The position numbers were made by a program, and so were the translations under genes. A model generated the notes under the pieces. It ran no database searches, had not been told where the DNA came from, and worked only from the letters and a program-made list of their open reading frames with translations. Of a DNA stretch of 64,000 nucleotides, positions 38,647 to 51,226 are shown one piece after another. The DNA comes from Patiria pectinifera (taxonomy: Eukaryota > Echinodermata > Asteroidea > Valvatida > Asterinidae). Numbering within the stretch: the stretch's first letter is position 1; each line of letters starts with the position of its first letter. The stretch is taken from NCBI GenBank assembly GCA_029964075.1, contig CM057130.1, forward strand, positions 7,006,001 through 7,070,000. Direction: 5' to 3'.

Positions 38647-41600
38647 ATGGATGCTGATGGCTTGCCTCTAGTTGGTCCAGGGGTTGATCTAACAAAGGTA
38701 GGTATTTTTTTGTCGGGGCCTAACTTATTTATCGATATATTTACTGGGATTAGATTAAAAACGTTAGAGGGCGCTGTTCATTTGATGACAAATTTTCTTT
38801 GGCAAATTTTGATAACAATTTTACGGTAATCCTTACCTTTTTAGGACCCCATTCCTATATAAGGTTAAAAAGACTTGTCAAAACAGCTGACTAATAAATG
38901 ACACTCAAAAGTGGGTAATCCTTACTTTTAGGACCCCGTTCCTATATAAGGTTAAAAGACTCACCAAAAGAGCTGACTAAATGACACTCAAAAGTGACAT
39001 TCTGATATTTATTGTCATATATCTGAACAGTATGACATCTTCATGAATGTCAGCAGGTTTAATTTTGTAGAAAAAGGCTGGCGGGGCTTTGATTTTAGAG
39101 GGAAATTGAGAAAGACGACGATGACGAACACTGAGAAACTGACTCAAAAACAAAGATGGCAAACTGCAAAAAAGGGTAGGAAAGTCACATTTTCTTTGAA
39201 AGTGCTTTCAAAATTACAACTAACATGAATTTATCTGAAGAAAAAAGACTGCTTTAGCCTGCAAAAGCCACTTTGGTACTGGACAGTCATCTGCAAAAGT
39301 CAGTTTTGAACAGAACTCGTAAAAAATAGAGGTGTCCTAAAGATAAGGATTACCCAAAAGTTGCATTTTGATATTTCTTGACACATTTGATTTTGAACAG
39401 TTGAATGGCACCACCTTGAATATTATTACTAGCCCCCTAAATGTGGCCAATTTACTGGACTACCTCCGTAAATAAAAGGCCACACTTCCACCATGTACAA
39501 AAACATGTCGAACTTTGTCAAATTTTGATTTTCACATTTAGGCTTAGTTTGTAGTTTGTTTTTGTTTTAGAAGCATACTCACCCTCTTTATAATTATAGG
39601 CTATTCAGAAAGTGCTGCCTTTTTCAGATGGAAATTTCACGAAGAATAGACATCTGAAAAAGTTTGACAAAGTTCGACATGTTTTTGTACATGGTGGAAG
39701 TGTGGCCTTTATTTACGGAGGTAGTCCAGTAAATTGGCCACATTTATGGGGCTACTTGAATATCAGCAGGTTTAATTTTGTGGAAAGAGGGCATGCAGGT
39801 GCTTTGATTTATGAGGGGTACTAGTAAAGGAGGGCGATGACAAACAGAAAATATATGAATAAAGACAAAGTTTGAGAATGTGTGACTTTTAAAAGCATTT
39901 TATTTTTAATTTTAGCCTATCGTCGGACCTCTTTAGCCACACGCTCCTATTTCTACGCACTCGTGTTTAACTTATATGTTGCAACACGTGCTTCCTAAAA
40001 ATGACGTACTTTCACTCGGATCGTATCCTTTGATGCACAAACTTTAACCAGCAGCCGAAAAAATGTGGAAGGTGAAACCTCCTGAAGGTTTTACTGGGAT
40101 TTCAGGCAAAAAATGAAAAAAAATCTGCTTTTTACAGCTAATTACCGAGTACAAATGCAGGCTGATGCTTCTGGGCCTGCAGAAGTTGAAAAAATGACCG
40201 TACAGTGACCTTTCTTCATGTTCTTGGTCTCCCGGTGTCATCAGTACTACAGTTAATACGTCATAGTTAATACAGGCATGCAACTTTTCCTCGGATCAGC
40301 TGATTTCCTCTTTTTTTACTTCCCATGTGTGCCATTGAAAATAGAAAAACACTGTACAAAGTCTGGGAAAAATTTGAATTTCCTCTTTTTTTGTGATTTC
40401 CCAGTTGCATGCCTGTTAATACCTTGCAGTTTCTACAGGGGTGTAAAACTTACGGTGCAACCAATTATTATTATTATCTTATTATTTTGGACTTTTTTTT
40501 GGTCAGAACTATTAAAATCTGACATCTTGACTTTTGTGGAATGGCAAAGGGGGAAAGGAAATGACCGGTGGAGAGACTGGGCGTGGCAGAAAGCGGTGTA
40601 TTTATTATCAAGTTCTTGTTGGCTTGGAAAGTACACAGTACATGTAGCTGTGAAAAGCCCTGGTAGCACCTTGGTAGGCCCTTGTTAAAGGGAAAATACA
40701 ACATTTGCAAACATCAAAAAATAAAACTTCCAAATCATTTTGAAATACCTTGCTGGACTGTTAGTGAATGACAGTGTAAAGCATCCTGTAAAATCATGGC
40801 ACCTGGTATACTGTCATTTTCAAGAAAAGTGGTATTTTGGTATCAATTTCCAACGCTGGTCGGCCGACCAGTGTTGGAAAAAAAACTGTTTTTTTTTCAA
40901 AAACTGGCCCCAATTGACCATCGCACTTGTTTGCAATCGATTACACACCTATGAACGGGTACATTAGCCAGCTAGACTGGTTCCCTGACCTTACAATTCC
41001 CCAATGTATGTAAACTGCTCTGTTTCTTCTTATATGGAGTCAGGGGAACCAGACTACAGGAAAATTATTGTTTTTCTTGGTTTTTATAGCATTTTCGAAC
41101 CCAAAACCTCAAAAAAGTCAGTATAACTATATTTGCTATATATTTCCAACCCCCCAATTCCATCCATTTCTGAAAATTACAGCAAAAGCAAATGATGTAT
41201 ATTCCCTTTAAGCACTGAGGAGTGCCCATCATAAGCCCATAAGCCCGTTCTGAAGGGTAACGAGGAAAAAATGAAACAATTAAACAAGTGCAAGAAACAG
41301 GGTGTCAAATCGAAAACCTACATACATGCACATGCACATGCACACTAATATATACGGTGGTACATCGATGTTCGTTAGATGCGTGTATTTCCGACACTTT
41401 GTGATTGAAGGATTTGAATTCGAATTAACAACTGAATAATCTCTCATTATAAGAATCAATCATCTATTTATTGGAATTATACTCTAAACAATCATAACCA
41501 GTTATTAGAAGGGAAAAAGATGCCCGCACCATCCTTATCCGGCCATGGTTTTTCCCCCAATTTGGCTTGTTGACGGTATACACGCTTTTGGATCTCGCCG

Positions 41601-44600
41601 CAAGGTGGCGCCCATTTAAATTAGCGGTGGTGCTTTTCTCAACATTGATAGTTGTCTCTGTTGATTGGGATGATCAAAAGAACAATATAAAAGTGGGATC
41701 TACATTAAATGGGTAAATTTGTATAAACGTGTTTGATGCTTGCCAATTTTAGCCATAAGTGTTCATCCTGTCATGCTTATAGTACATCTTCAAAACCACG
41801 CCCTGAATATTACCAGCTCATGTTGATGTGTACTCACATTAATTACAGGGTGACCGTAAGGTCATGGCCAAATTCTGCTAAATGCACCTCAAAAATCTGT
41901 CAGATTTATCAAAAATCTGCCAAATTGCCCAGAATTACTCGAAATACACTATAAACACTTAAAATCACATGCAGATGTTGCAATGTTGCCTTAATTAAGG
42001 TTCAAATTACATTATAAATAAATATATGGTCACATAAAAATGTTGTGAAATTGCGTAAATTTCAGGCAAAAGGCGGTTACGTCACGACAAAGTCTCGCCT
42101 CAGTGAACGTCAGTGCCTAAACCAGGCGACCTGTCCTATTTTGCAAGGGTTTGTCTGAAAAGATTGACGCTTTTTAAAAGAAAAGTACCATTTTGTTGCT
42201 ATATTTTTCTGTCATATAACCATTTTTGCAAAATTCTGCCTGAAATCTGCCAACAAAATCCATTCTGCGAAATTTTCTGTCCAACTCGTTTTTTTAACCA
42301 AAAATCTGTCAAAGTTAGCCGAAAATTGGCTAAAACGGTCACCCTGATGAATTAGTAGGATCCTAACACCAACTACATGTATGTGTCAAAGCCTATGGTG
42401 CTAAAAAGGTTAAAATTGTGAGTTTATTGCAATTTTTTTTTGACATGTTCTTTATTTTCTTTCTCATAAAGGTTGGAGCAATTCATCCCAAGCGAATGTT
42501 GGCGTTTCTGAACCACTTTGTCACCCACACAACCAGATTCCTCAATAAGTTTTCATGCGTCTGTGAGCAGGTAAATCTGTCTTTTAACTTCTAAATCTAT
42601 CCTAAAACCTCATACAGAACTTGGTTTGCTCAATTTTGAAAGACAAGACAAAACATAACTTTGACAACAAGAATAGCAAGGTAAGTTTGCGGTGGCACCA
42701 GGTGAAATTAATCTCTTTTGTGAATATGTGATGTTTCTGAGAAGTTAAAACCGGTTCATCTCAGAACCATCACATACTCACAAAAGAGATTAACTTCACA
42801 TGGTGTCTCCGCAAACTTACCTTGCTGTTATCCTCACCATGCAAACTTTCCACTCTTAACGAGAATAGCTAAAAAATATATTTACTAGGGTTAAATGCAG
42901 GGCTCAATTTTGTTACTAACCTTGTAGGCAATACTTAAAAACTGTGTACCGGTACTTAGGGCTGATAAATTGTAAAGTTGCTTGGAACACTAGCAGTTTA
43001 AAAACAACAAACATGATATTGGGATCATATAAGGAAATTGTTTTATTGCAGAGCCTGGTTCAGTGAATTTAAACTCACTGTATCGCAAGCAGTTTTTTTT
43101 TAATAAGATTTTACTTAGGCTGTCAAATGCTTTTTGATTAACAAAATCTTTCACTCTTAATTTTTTGTTATATCAATCTATGATGTACTGCCACTGATAA
43201 ATACACTGTAACTGTATTTGATTATGCAATTAACAAAGAAAGCAGTATCTCTCACTCATAAAATTATTTTTTATTGTAATCTGGTCGTCCTGGCAACTAT
43301 TTTTTTTTTTTTCCATCCAGAAATGTAACTTTTCATTCCTTTGTTCTTTGTGTTTGCCACAGAAACTGTCAGACTTGAATACAAGAATACAAAAGTTAGA
43401 GGTTACGATGAACATCCTTGAAGCTAAGGTGAGTGCATGGGCGTCGCTAGACTAAATGAAACAGGGTCGTGAACCAAGGTGCTGATGGACCAAATTGTGC
43501 TGGAAGGTGGGGGAAGGAGCTTGACACACTCTGACTAAAAGCGGAGAGATTGGTCACTGTGGGACAAAAGGTGTCGCAATTCGTTGTGGATATACCGGTA
43601 TGCAGACAGACACACGATTCTGCCGCCAGGAAGACAACACATTTGCCAATTAAAAAAGTACAATGGTGGGTGAACTCTAGTGCATTTTTATGCACTCTTT
43701 AATTTACTTGTCTGGCGAGTCAAAGCACCGGCTGGAGTGAATTGGCATGTCCAACTGACGTGCACTAAATAGTAAAGGTTGACCTCTTACCCAGAGCGAC
43801 TTCAAGCCATTTTTCAATGACTTCCAGTAAAAGATTGTTACCAGCCCTTCATTACTTGATTGTGCGATTATGTACATGCGTCCCTTGATTGTGTGATTAA
43901 TGTATTGCTTTCTTAACCCTAACCGCCCTGAATCCTTCAAAATCCTCTTTGCCAAAGTGGAGGATTGAGGTTACATGGCAAAAGTGCATTACTGATTTCG
44001 TAGGATGCACTTTGTCAAGGTCTTGGGCTGGACCTTGTGTTGTTGCTCAGCCATGCATAAATGTAGGCCTGGATTATGCTTAAAATCCTCCGTGCTGCTC
44101 CAGGATGTCACTGGCCAAGCCTCGACATATTGACAGTCACTGCCGCAGCATTTTTGCAGAATTCAGGCAGTGGTCACCCCTCCATGAACCATATTCAAGA
44201 AATAATGGAGGTGTTTGCAGGATTGAGGCTTTATGCTATTTTTCCACGAGGCCAATTGGAGGATTTTGCAGGATTGAGGCTACATCCTAGCTAAAAGGCC
44301 TAGGGAGTTAGGGTTAATGAATGCTTTCCGTTATTGTAAATAGACCATTGTTATGTTGCTTCAGAATTTAGCCACCCCCAAACAAAACTTGTTATGCCTG
44401 TAGCCTCGCAAGAAGATAGAGGGCGCTGTTCTGGTGACCTCATTGACATATCAATTACAGTCAATGTGTGTAGAGAGAATAAACAGTCCCTAAAAAGTCT
44501 TCCTTTTTTCATCTCACAGCTCCGTAACTGGTATCAAGATAATTTGCTCAATCTCTATCTTTCTCTTGACAGCTAGCATCCATACCTGGTCTGGAGGGTG

Positions 44601-47600
44601 TGACTGTTGAGGCGCCTCCAGCCCCTGGGCCAACTCCAGAGTCTCAACCTGCTGCAGCAGCCAACTTGCCAGCCTTGGCTCCGTCTGAAGAGCAGGTAAA
44701 AACATCAATGAACCCGCCATCCATTATCAATTAAATGATGTAAAAATGCTACTCAGAATGATTGAAATTGAAAAGTATTTAAAAAGCTTAAGAAAATATA
44801 TCATTTAAAGTTGGTGATATGAAAATGTCACGTTATGTCTTCATCCATATATTTTGCTGTCTAAAATCAAACAAAAGACAGAATATTTAGGGTATCAGGA
44901 GTTCAAATTTGTGGACAACGCATCTTGTGAGTGTGGACAAAATTAATTATTTAAAACAAGCTCTCCAAAATATAACTACAGAACAAACACGTAGCTGTAA
45001 CTTTCAGGTCAGGGAACCAGACTAGCTGGCTTGCACCTGTTCATGGATGTGTAACTAGTTGCAAACAACATGGACAAACTAAATTTGGTAAATTGGGGGC
45101 AGCATTTGAAAAAAGTCAGTTTTTTTCCAACGATGGTTGGCCAACCATCGTTGGAAATTAATACAGAAATTTCACTTTTCTTGAAAATCGCAGCACACCA
45201 GGTGCCATCATTTCATAGGATGCTTGAGACTGTTTGTCACTTACAGTCAAGTAAGGTATTTCATAATAAAATAGTAGTTTTTTTTTTTGCTGTTTGCAAA
45301 GGTTGTATATTATCTTTAAAGTTTCTAAAATTACTCCATGATTTTGTATTGTAACAGGATCTTCCAGCAGTGGAGGCTGCGCCAGAGGCTCCGCCCACAA
45401 TGACCGTGTCCCAGGACCCACGCTATCTGAAGTATTTCAAGATGATCAATATGGTGAGTTGACTTTCAAAATCCAAACGGGTTGCCAAACTTCATCATTA
45501 AACCTGTATTGATTAGACCTGGCACTGCGCCAGCATAGGGTTTGGGAACCCCCAAATTCTTATCAAGTTTGTTTTTGTCCTCAGATTCAAAGGAATCTTA
45601 CTGTTTTCAAACCAGTTGGCCTTGTGAAACATAATTTGGTGTCTCTCAAGCAGAACCTGACCAATATTTTATTGCAGTCTGTCAAGTCAAGGGATTACAA
45701 TCGTGAAACTAATAGGGGCATTTGAAGGCCACACAAATCACATTATCCTTTTTTTACTAGGCTAATAGGAAACTTTATTACTTCTGGTACTGAAACCAAG
45801 GATTTCCCACATAGCGCCCGCTAGGCACTGTAAGCTCGAAAGCCTGAAGAAACCTGTACAGAGAAGTGAATGAGTTACAGTTTTAGAGGTGGGAGCAAAA
45901 ACCCAGAAGAATATCCTCGGGGAAACCCACAGAATCAGACAGGGGCTGAAAACCCAATCCACGTATTGGCCCGGGTGGGAATTCGAACCTGGTCACAGCG
46001 GTAGAAGGCGAGGAAAGTACCGCTACGCCAACCTGACTCCCCAAAAGTGTTAGAAAATTTCATATCATTTTGTTTATAACTTTGTTTTCTATAAAAAAAC
46101 AAAAAAACAAAGGCAGGCAAAGTACAGACAAGGCAAGCTTGAATTGTACAGACAAGATGGGTACTGTTTTGCTTTTTTGTGTCCTCATATACATTGGTGT
46201 CTGCCATAATTTGCCTTGGTGCCCTCCATTATTTGCCTTGACGCAATTTCCTCATTCCTTGGTGCTCCTTGGTACAAAAATTTGAGAAGGTGCGGCAAAA
46301 GAGGGCGCTGTTGTAGCTTCCGTGGTAAACTTGAAGGGGAAAAAAAGCTTGACGCGCATGATTAAAATCGACGCACACGCTGACCAGAGACCGACTATTA
46401 TTTTATTTTTATTTTGCCTAAAACTGGTCCCAGAGTGCACAAAATTATACTCAATTAATTCAGAATGGCAATTCACTGGAATTCTTTTCATGCATCTGGT
46501 CTACACAATGGGCCGGATTGAGCCCATCCATTGGTATTACAGGGGTGAACCAGCACTCTTCTCCAGTCATTCATTCAATCAGCCAGTCAGTCAGTCAAAT
46601 AGGTACAAAGAGGACACAAGGCTGACGCTCTGGGACCAGCTAAATATTTTACAGGAAACAAGAAATCTTTGTTTCTGTTTTCGTATAAGAAGCTAAATGT
46701 CCAAATTATTTTGGGTTTAATTCAGGGTGTACCTGTAGGTGCATTGAGACAGAAACTCCTACTGGACGGACTGAACCCTGACTTGCTTGAGTAAGTAAAG
46801 CTATTTTGTTTTTCTTTTAATGGTTGCTTTCAAAACAAAAACAAATGCACGTAGTGTAGAATAATCGCATTCAGTGGTATTCTTGTCCCCTATCTGTGTC
46901 GGGTGTGATATAAATGTCATCAACTAGTCCATCTAGAAAATCATAACTCCGTTTGCAAGTCCAGTCACTGCTAACAGGGGACAATCAATAACAAAAGATT
47001 GCTTTTGTCGCAGCTCAGTCTGATAGTTAACCCTAACCCCCAAGGCCCTTTTGGCTAGGAATCATCCTCAATCCTGCAAAATCCTCTCAACTACTACCAT
47101 GTAAAAATTGGATTCAGCCTCAGTCTTCCAGAATAGTGTGTTATTACTTGAGTTTTTCAGTGGAGGGGTGCCCATTGTCTCAGTCCTTCAAAATCCTCCA
47201 ACAATCTCTGTTAATGGGTTGAGGCAGTGCCGATGACATTCAGAAGCAGCGTAGATGATATCGAGCATAATGCAGGGCTCAATTATGCATGACTGAACAT
47301 AAACAACGCTGGGTACAGCCTACGACCTCGACGCAATGCATCCTCTAAAATCAACCGGCACTTTTTTTGCCGTTCACTAGCCTCAATCCTCCAAAAATAC
47401 CCGGAGGATTTTTGAGGATTGGGCAGGGTTAGGATTAACCACTTTGCTCGAGTCTGCATGACTTGGGATGGACCCTGAGAAGATTTGATGGACTGGAGCA
47501 CAAGACTAGCAAACTGTCAACAATCGTTTGCTTTTTTTGTACAAGTCAATCATTTCACATTTCTTAGAAATCTGAAGGAGTTTTAATCACTGGGAATATA

Positions 47601-48155
47601 CAATAAGGCAGTAGTCTGAGTAATGTTATTGTGGCTTGTCTAATATGAAAACAAAATCTCACAAAAAAGCTTTGATCTGAGCAATTGAATTTGAATTGGG
47701 TTCATTCTCCAGGAGATCCAGAATAATTTTTAATGGGGGCCATGAAAATAGTAAAGCTTCCGTGGGTGGAGGAGGGGGGATTGGCTGGACCTTTTGTGGT
47801 GCTAGGGGTGTTGTATCTTTTCCCCTATTTTCCCTTTCTTTCTTTTTGTCAATATTTCCGAAATCAGTGGAGAGAAAGGGGATAAGTAAACTACAGCATC
47901 GATTTAAAAACAGTCGTCTTGAATTTTACTCTGCCTTTATTCTCTATTTTTTATGCCATTTTTCATAAGGGGGATTAACCTTGCTGGTCCTGTTTTGTTT
48001 CCCCACCCACCCCCTCTTCTACCAGTGCGCTAATTATCTGTCATGTTCTGCCTCATTTCAGTACTCCCAACGCTCCTGCACCCCCTGCTGTCCAAGATGA
48101 TTCCGACTCCGACTTCAGCGAGAGCAGCGAAGAACCAGAAGAGTTCAGTGACTAG
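38647..48155 (+). CDS. WASHC3: WASHC3 (CCDC53), WASH complex subunit 3, complete
   Basis: Seven coding exons in phase: 38647-38697, 42472-42570, 43363-43428, 44573-44695, 45358-45453, 46726-46790 and 48062-48155, totalling 594 nt (197 residues). All introns are GT-AG. Exon 1 encodes MDADGLPLVGPGVDLTK, exon 2 VGAIHPKRMLAFLNHFVTHT.., exon 3 a coiled-coil part (KLSDLNTRIQKLEVTMNILEAK), exon 4 LASIPGLEGVTVEAP plus Pro/Ala-rich sequence, exon 5 ends DPRYLKYFKMINM, exon 6 GVPVGALRQKLLLDGLNPDLLE, and exon 7 an acidic Ser/Glu tail with DDSDSDFSESSEEPEEFSD and TAG. This matches the whole of the vertebrate protein (about 194 residues). WASHC3 is a subunit of the WASH complex, which activates Arp2/3 on endosomes. 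The start is chosen by homology; the frame is open further upstream. Confidence 0.96.
38830..38998. repeat. ~85-bp tandem duplication in WASHC3 intron 1
   Basis: GGTAATCCTTAC ... CCTATATAAGGTTAAAA ... AGCTGACTAA ... ATGACACTCAAAAGTG occurs twice in a row with a few differences. Each copy contains the palindrome CCTATATAAGG. Confidence 0.85.
39417..39765. repeat. Inverted repeat in WASHC3 intron 1
   Basis: Arms of ~105 bp: GTGGCCAATTTACTGGACTAC and CATGTACAAAAACATGTCGA on the left recur inverted on the right (39662-39763). The spacer is about 135 bp. Confidence 0.85.
40273..40415 (+). mobile_element. Short MITE (CAGGCATGCAAC ends), copy 1, 6-bp target duplication
   Basis: 143 bp with ends CAGGCATGCAAC and GTTGCATGCCTG, flanked by TTAATA on both sides (40267-40272, 40416-40421). 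Contains CTCGGATCAGCTGATTTCCTC. A sister copy at 61781 also has a perfect 6-bp duplication. Confidence 0.88.
40685..41211 (-). mobile_element. MITE-like family A, copy 3
   Basis: 527 bp, TTAAAGGGAAAATACAAC to ATGTATATTCCCTTTAA, reverse orientation to copy 1. Contains the palindrome CCAACGCTGGTCGGCC / GACCAGTGTTGG and TATGGAGTCAGGGGAACCAG. Lies in WASHC3 intron 1. Confidence 0.87.
41846..42346. mobile_element. MITE with CAGGGTGACCGT ends
   Basis: Ends CAGGGTGACCGT and ACGGTCACCCTG. Flanking ATTAATTA / ATGAATTA agree at 7 of 8 positions, consistent with a hAT-type 8-bp duplication. The interior repeats the word AAATCTGTCA / AAATCTGCCA several times. Confidence 0.75.
42675..42828. repeat. Short palindrome in WASHC3 intron 2
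   Basis: Arms GCAAGGTAAGTTTGCGG ... TCTCTTTTGTGA and their inverse (TCACAAAAGAGA ... CCGCAAACTTACCTTGC), separated by ~30 bp. Probably a small inverted-repeat element. Confidence 0.8.
43913..44317 (+). mobile_element. MITE-like family C, copy 4
   Basis: 405 bp from TTAACCCTAACCGCCCTG to CCTAGGGAGTTAGGGTTAA. Contains AAGGTCTTGGGCTGGACC, CAAGAAATAATGGAGG and repeated GCAGGATTGAGGCT. Lies in WASHC3 intron 3. Confidence 0.87.
45003..45319 (+). mobile_element. MITE-like family A, copy 4 (5' truncated)
   Basis: Starts in the GTCAGGGAACCAGACTAGC part and ends GTTGTATATTATCTTTAA. Contains the perfect palindrome CCAACGATGGTTGGCCAACC followed by ATCGTTGG. It lies just upstream of WASHC3 exon 5. Confidence 0.8.
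45760..46042 (-). repeat. tRNA-derived SINE
   Basis: On the minus strand, starting at 46042, the sequence begins GGGGAGTCAGGTTGGCGTAG with a pol III A box (TGGCGTAGCGGTA) and, 35 bases on, a B box (GGTTCGAATTCC), then continues into a non-tRNA body with TCTGTGGGTTTCCCC and CTCCCACCTCTAAAAC. This is the structure of a tRNA-related SINE. Lies in WASHC3 intron 5. Confidence 0.75.
47027..47438. mobile_element. MITE-like family C, copy 5
   Basis: 412 bp between TTAACCCTAACCCCCAAGG and CAGGGTTAGGATTAA; body with ATCCTCAATCCTGCAAAATC and AATCCTCC words. More diverged than copies 4 and 7. Lies in WASHC3 intron 6. Confidence 0.78.
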
Positions 48156-48428
48156 ACTGAAAATCCCCTAAGACGGTTAAATCACTCTCCATCCTGCACC
48201 CCCTGCTGTCCAAGATGATTCCGACTCCGACTTCAGCGAGAGCAGCGAAGAACCAGAAGAGTTCAGTGACTAGACTGAAAATCCCCTAAGACGGTTAAAT
48301 CACTCTCCATCCTGCACCCCCTGCTGTCCAAGATGATTCCGACTCCGACTTCAGCGAGAGCAGCGAAGAACCAGAAGAGTTCAGTGACTAGACTGAAAAT
48401 CTCCTAAGACGGTTAAATCACTCTCCAT
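48075..48428 (+). repeat. Triplicated end of the WASHC3 last coding exon (3 x 118 bp)
   Basis: A 118-bp unit starting CCTGCACCCCCTGCTGTCCA and ending TTAAATCACTCTCCAT occurs three times in a row (from 48075, 48193 and 48311), almost identical. Each holds the last 27 sense codons, the TAG and 40 bp of 3' UTR. Only the first copy is translated since its stop comes first. Confidence 0.95.
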
Positions 48429-50183
48429 CCAAAGAAACCAAAACAAAAAAAATCTGGGTTTTAATTCATGTCAAAGATTATAATGCATTGTTGGTCAGTA
48501 TCACATAAACTGGTCAACAGGTTCAACTGCCAATATATTTCAGTGGCTTTATCCTCTTTTGTTATTGGTTTCAAGTTATGTTCCCCGTGCTGTCAAATTT
48601 GATTTTGTTTTTTTTCTATTCATAAATTTTCATTCAAAAACCTCCTTTTTTCCTTTTATGGATGTATGCAGCCCTCAGAAAAAAATATTGGGGGGGGGGG
48701 CACAAACAGATGCACATTGAAAGGAGACTGGCTCCCAGTAATGATAATGATTATGGGGCGGAAACCAGCCTACCCCGCATTAACGGAATTATTGTCTGGT
48801 AGCTGATGATTGGAAATTGTATATATAGTAATAATTCAATAATTAAACAGTGGCCGATTTTTTTTAATATTTTTTTTTACAGTAGATGACCCATTCATAG
48901 TTGTGTAGCATCTGGGGGGTAAGGTGGGGGGTATTTACCAACCCTCTCCTCCCCCCCCCCAATATTTTGTCAAGAGTGTCCTTTTTCTTCAGCTGTGCAC
49001 TTTTTTTCACGAGTGCCCCCTTTAATTTGTTTTTTGTTGCCGTCCCGTGAACGTCTCTATTGTCTAGAAGGTATCTCTTTTTCGGGATGAAACTAGAAAA
49101 TAGCATGGGGAACATAACTCCGATAAACAAGCTTTTGGCTGAAATATATGTTAAAAGTTCTCTCAAATGCTGTCATATTATTTTCCCTTTTGTTACAGCT
49201 GTTTTATATTGACTGCCACATGTGTGACTAACAAAATTTGACACTTGCCAACTATTTCATTTCTCCAGTTACTTTTTAAAATGAAATTTGTTGGCATGGG
49301 TAGTAAGAGATCCTTAATTTTGGACACCCACTCTACAAATGGTGATGATAACTAGTAGGTCAATTGTCAGTTCTTCAGAAGTTTGAATATCAACTTTTGT
49401 ATGCTTTTTAACTTCTTTTCCTTCAAATTGTTCAAACATAATGCTCTTTTTATCGGCGATTGCTTAAAGATAAGTAATAGGAAAAGCAGCATGATACACA
49501 AAAGGAGCCGAAAAGGTTAAACAAAATTAATAATAATAATTTCTAAGAGAAACCAATTGTCATGAATTTGGAACTGCTGTAAACATATCTATCTGTTAAC
49601 TGGTCTGCATGTGTATTGATGAGAAGCAAAAGCTGAGCCGTTACATTGGTAGCTTTTTGTTTGAGGTAAATTATATTATTTGTATTAATGGTAAAAAAAT
49701 TACAAAGGGAACTGAATACCTTGCTTCGTAAACATTAAGGTTGCCAGCTTTAGTGTAATGCATCATAATGTTCAATGCATATTGCTTATATGCTAATTTC
49801 GAATTAAATTCTCCAAGCAAACTGAATTGAAATGACCTCAAGAAAAGTTGCACTTGATTTCACATTGTCATTCATCAAATCAAACAAATATTTCCCCAAA
49901 AAAATTGTGATTTAAGTGAATTTACCATTTCCCACTACTATAAAGGTCCTATTATTTTGTTTTCTTCATTTGAGTTTAAAGCTAGTATAAAATACCTTAA
50001 ATTTTATAATGACCTTTATATATATGTACAAAGTAAAACAGATTGTAATATAGTATTATTGTAATCAAGAATAAAGAGTCATCATAATATGTATATCAAA
50101 AATTTGTGCTTTAACTATTTATTCGTATAAATGTAGTTTAGATTATTCGAGGGTGAATGGGAGCTTAGGTATTGAGAGAAATT
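48429..50183. other. WASHC3 3' UTR and intergenic DNA
   Basis: AT-rich. A canonical AATAAA at 50070-50075 is a candidate polyadenylation signal; whether the transcript reaches it is unknown. No other gene seen. Confidence 0.4.
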
Positions 50184-50689
50184 AGCTTTTCCTGTAATTT
50201 TTAGTAATGGATGGATTTGGGGGTTGGTATTTTATAGCAAATATTGTTGCACTGACCTGTTAAATGGGGTTGGTTTTTTTTCTTAAAAGATGCTGGGTAA
50301 AAACAAAAAAAGGTGGTTGTAGTCTGGTTCCCTGACCATATTTCAGATGAAACGGAACAATTTATAGACATCAGCCTATTGTCAGGTCAGGGAGCCAGAC
50401 TAGCTGGCTTGCACCCATTCACGGATGTGTAACAAATTGCAAAACAAAAAGTAGACTTTCTGAATATGGCAATTGGGGCAGTATTTGTATAAAAATGTCC
50501 ATTTTTTCTAATGATGGTTGGCTGACCATCTTTGGAAGTTAATTGATACAAAAATTCCACTTTTCTTAAAAATGACAGCACAGCAGGTGTCATGATTTCT
50601 CAGGCCTGCATGAAACTATTACTCACTAGTCGAGCAACATATTTCACGATAAAAATTGTTATTGCATGCCGTACTTGTATTATCTTTAA
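50184..50689 (+). mobile_element. MITE-like family A, copy 5
   Basis: Contains GTAGTCTGGTTCCCTGACC, TCAGGGAGCCAGACTAGC and ATGATGGTTGGCTGACCATC; ends TGTATTATCTTTAA. The left terminus is degraded. Confidence 0.75.
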
Positions 50690-51226
50690 ACCATGGATAT
50701 TTGCAATTTGACAAAAATTGTAAAGTGTGTTAAAGATATTATTCCAAGACAGAGATTTTTTTTAAATTTACATACGAAATAATTACATTGCTTTGACAGA
50801 AGAGATTGGGATGGTTAACCCACCCCTGTCCCCCACCCCTGTCCCCCACCCCCCAGTCTCGGTCCTTGTGTTGTGCCGGTGACTGTGCCAGTGATCAAAG
50901 GCAAAGCTACCCAGACACTCTGCCACCCATAAGCCCGACTCCTTCCTCTGAACATTTTCTTTGAGCTTTAGGCCAGCGAATAGATTACCGAGGGTGCAGA
51001 ACTCCCCCTTCACCGGCACCCCACGTCGCTCAAAACTCAGAAAAAGAACGCAGTACGGGTTTTAAATAGGGCGCCCTCTTTGTTTGGATTATTTTTTTTA
51101 TCTAACATCCGGGATATTTTATCACCACGCGCCATTTTAGCTTGTGCTGTAGTGTGCGTGTATATGAGTGTGTTTAGTCTGCGTTCTTTTTCTCAAATTT
51201 TATCGAAAAGTCTCTGATTCTCTGGA

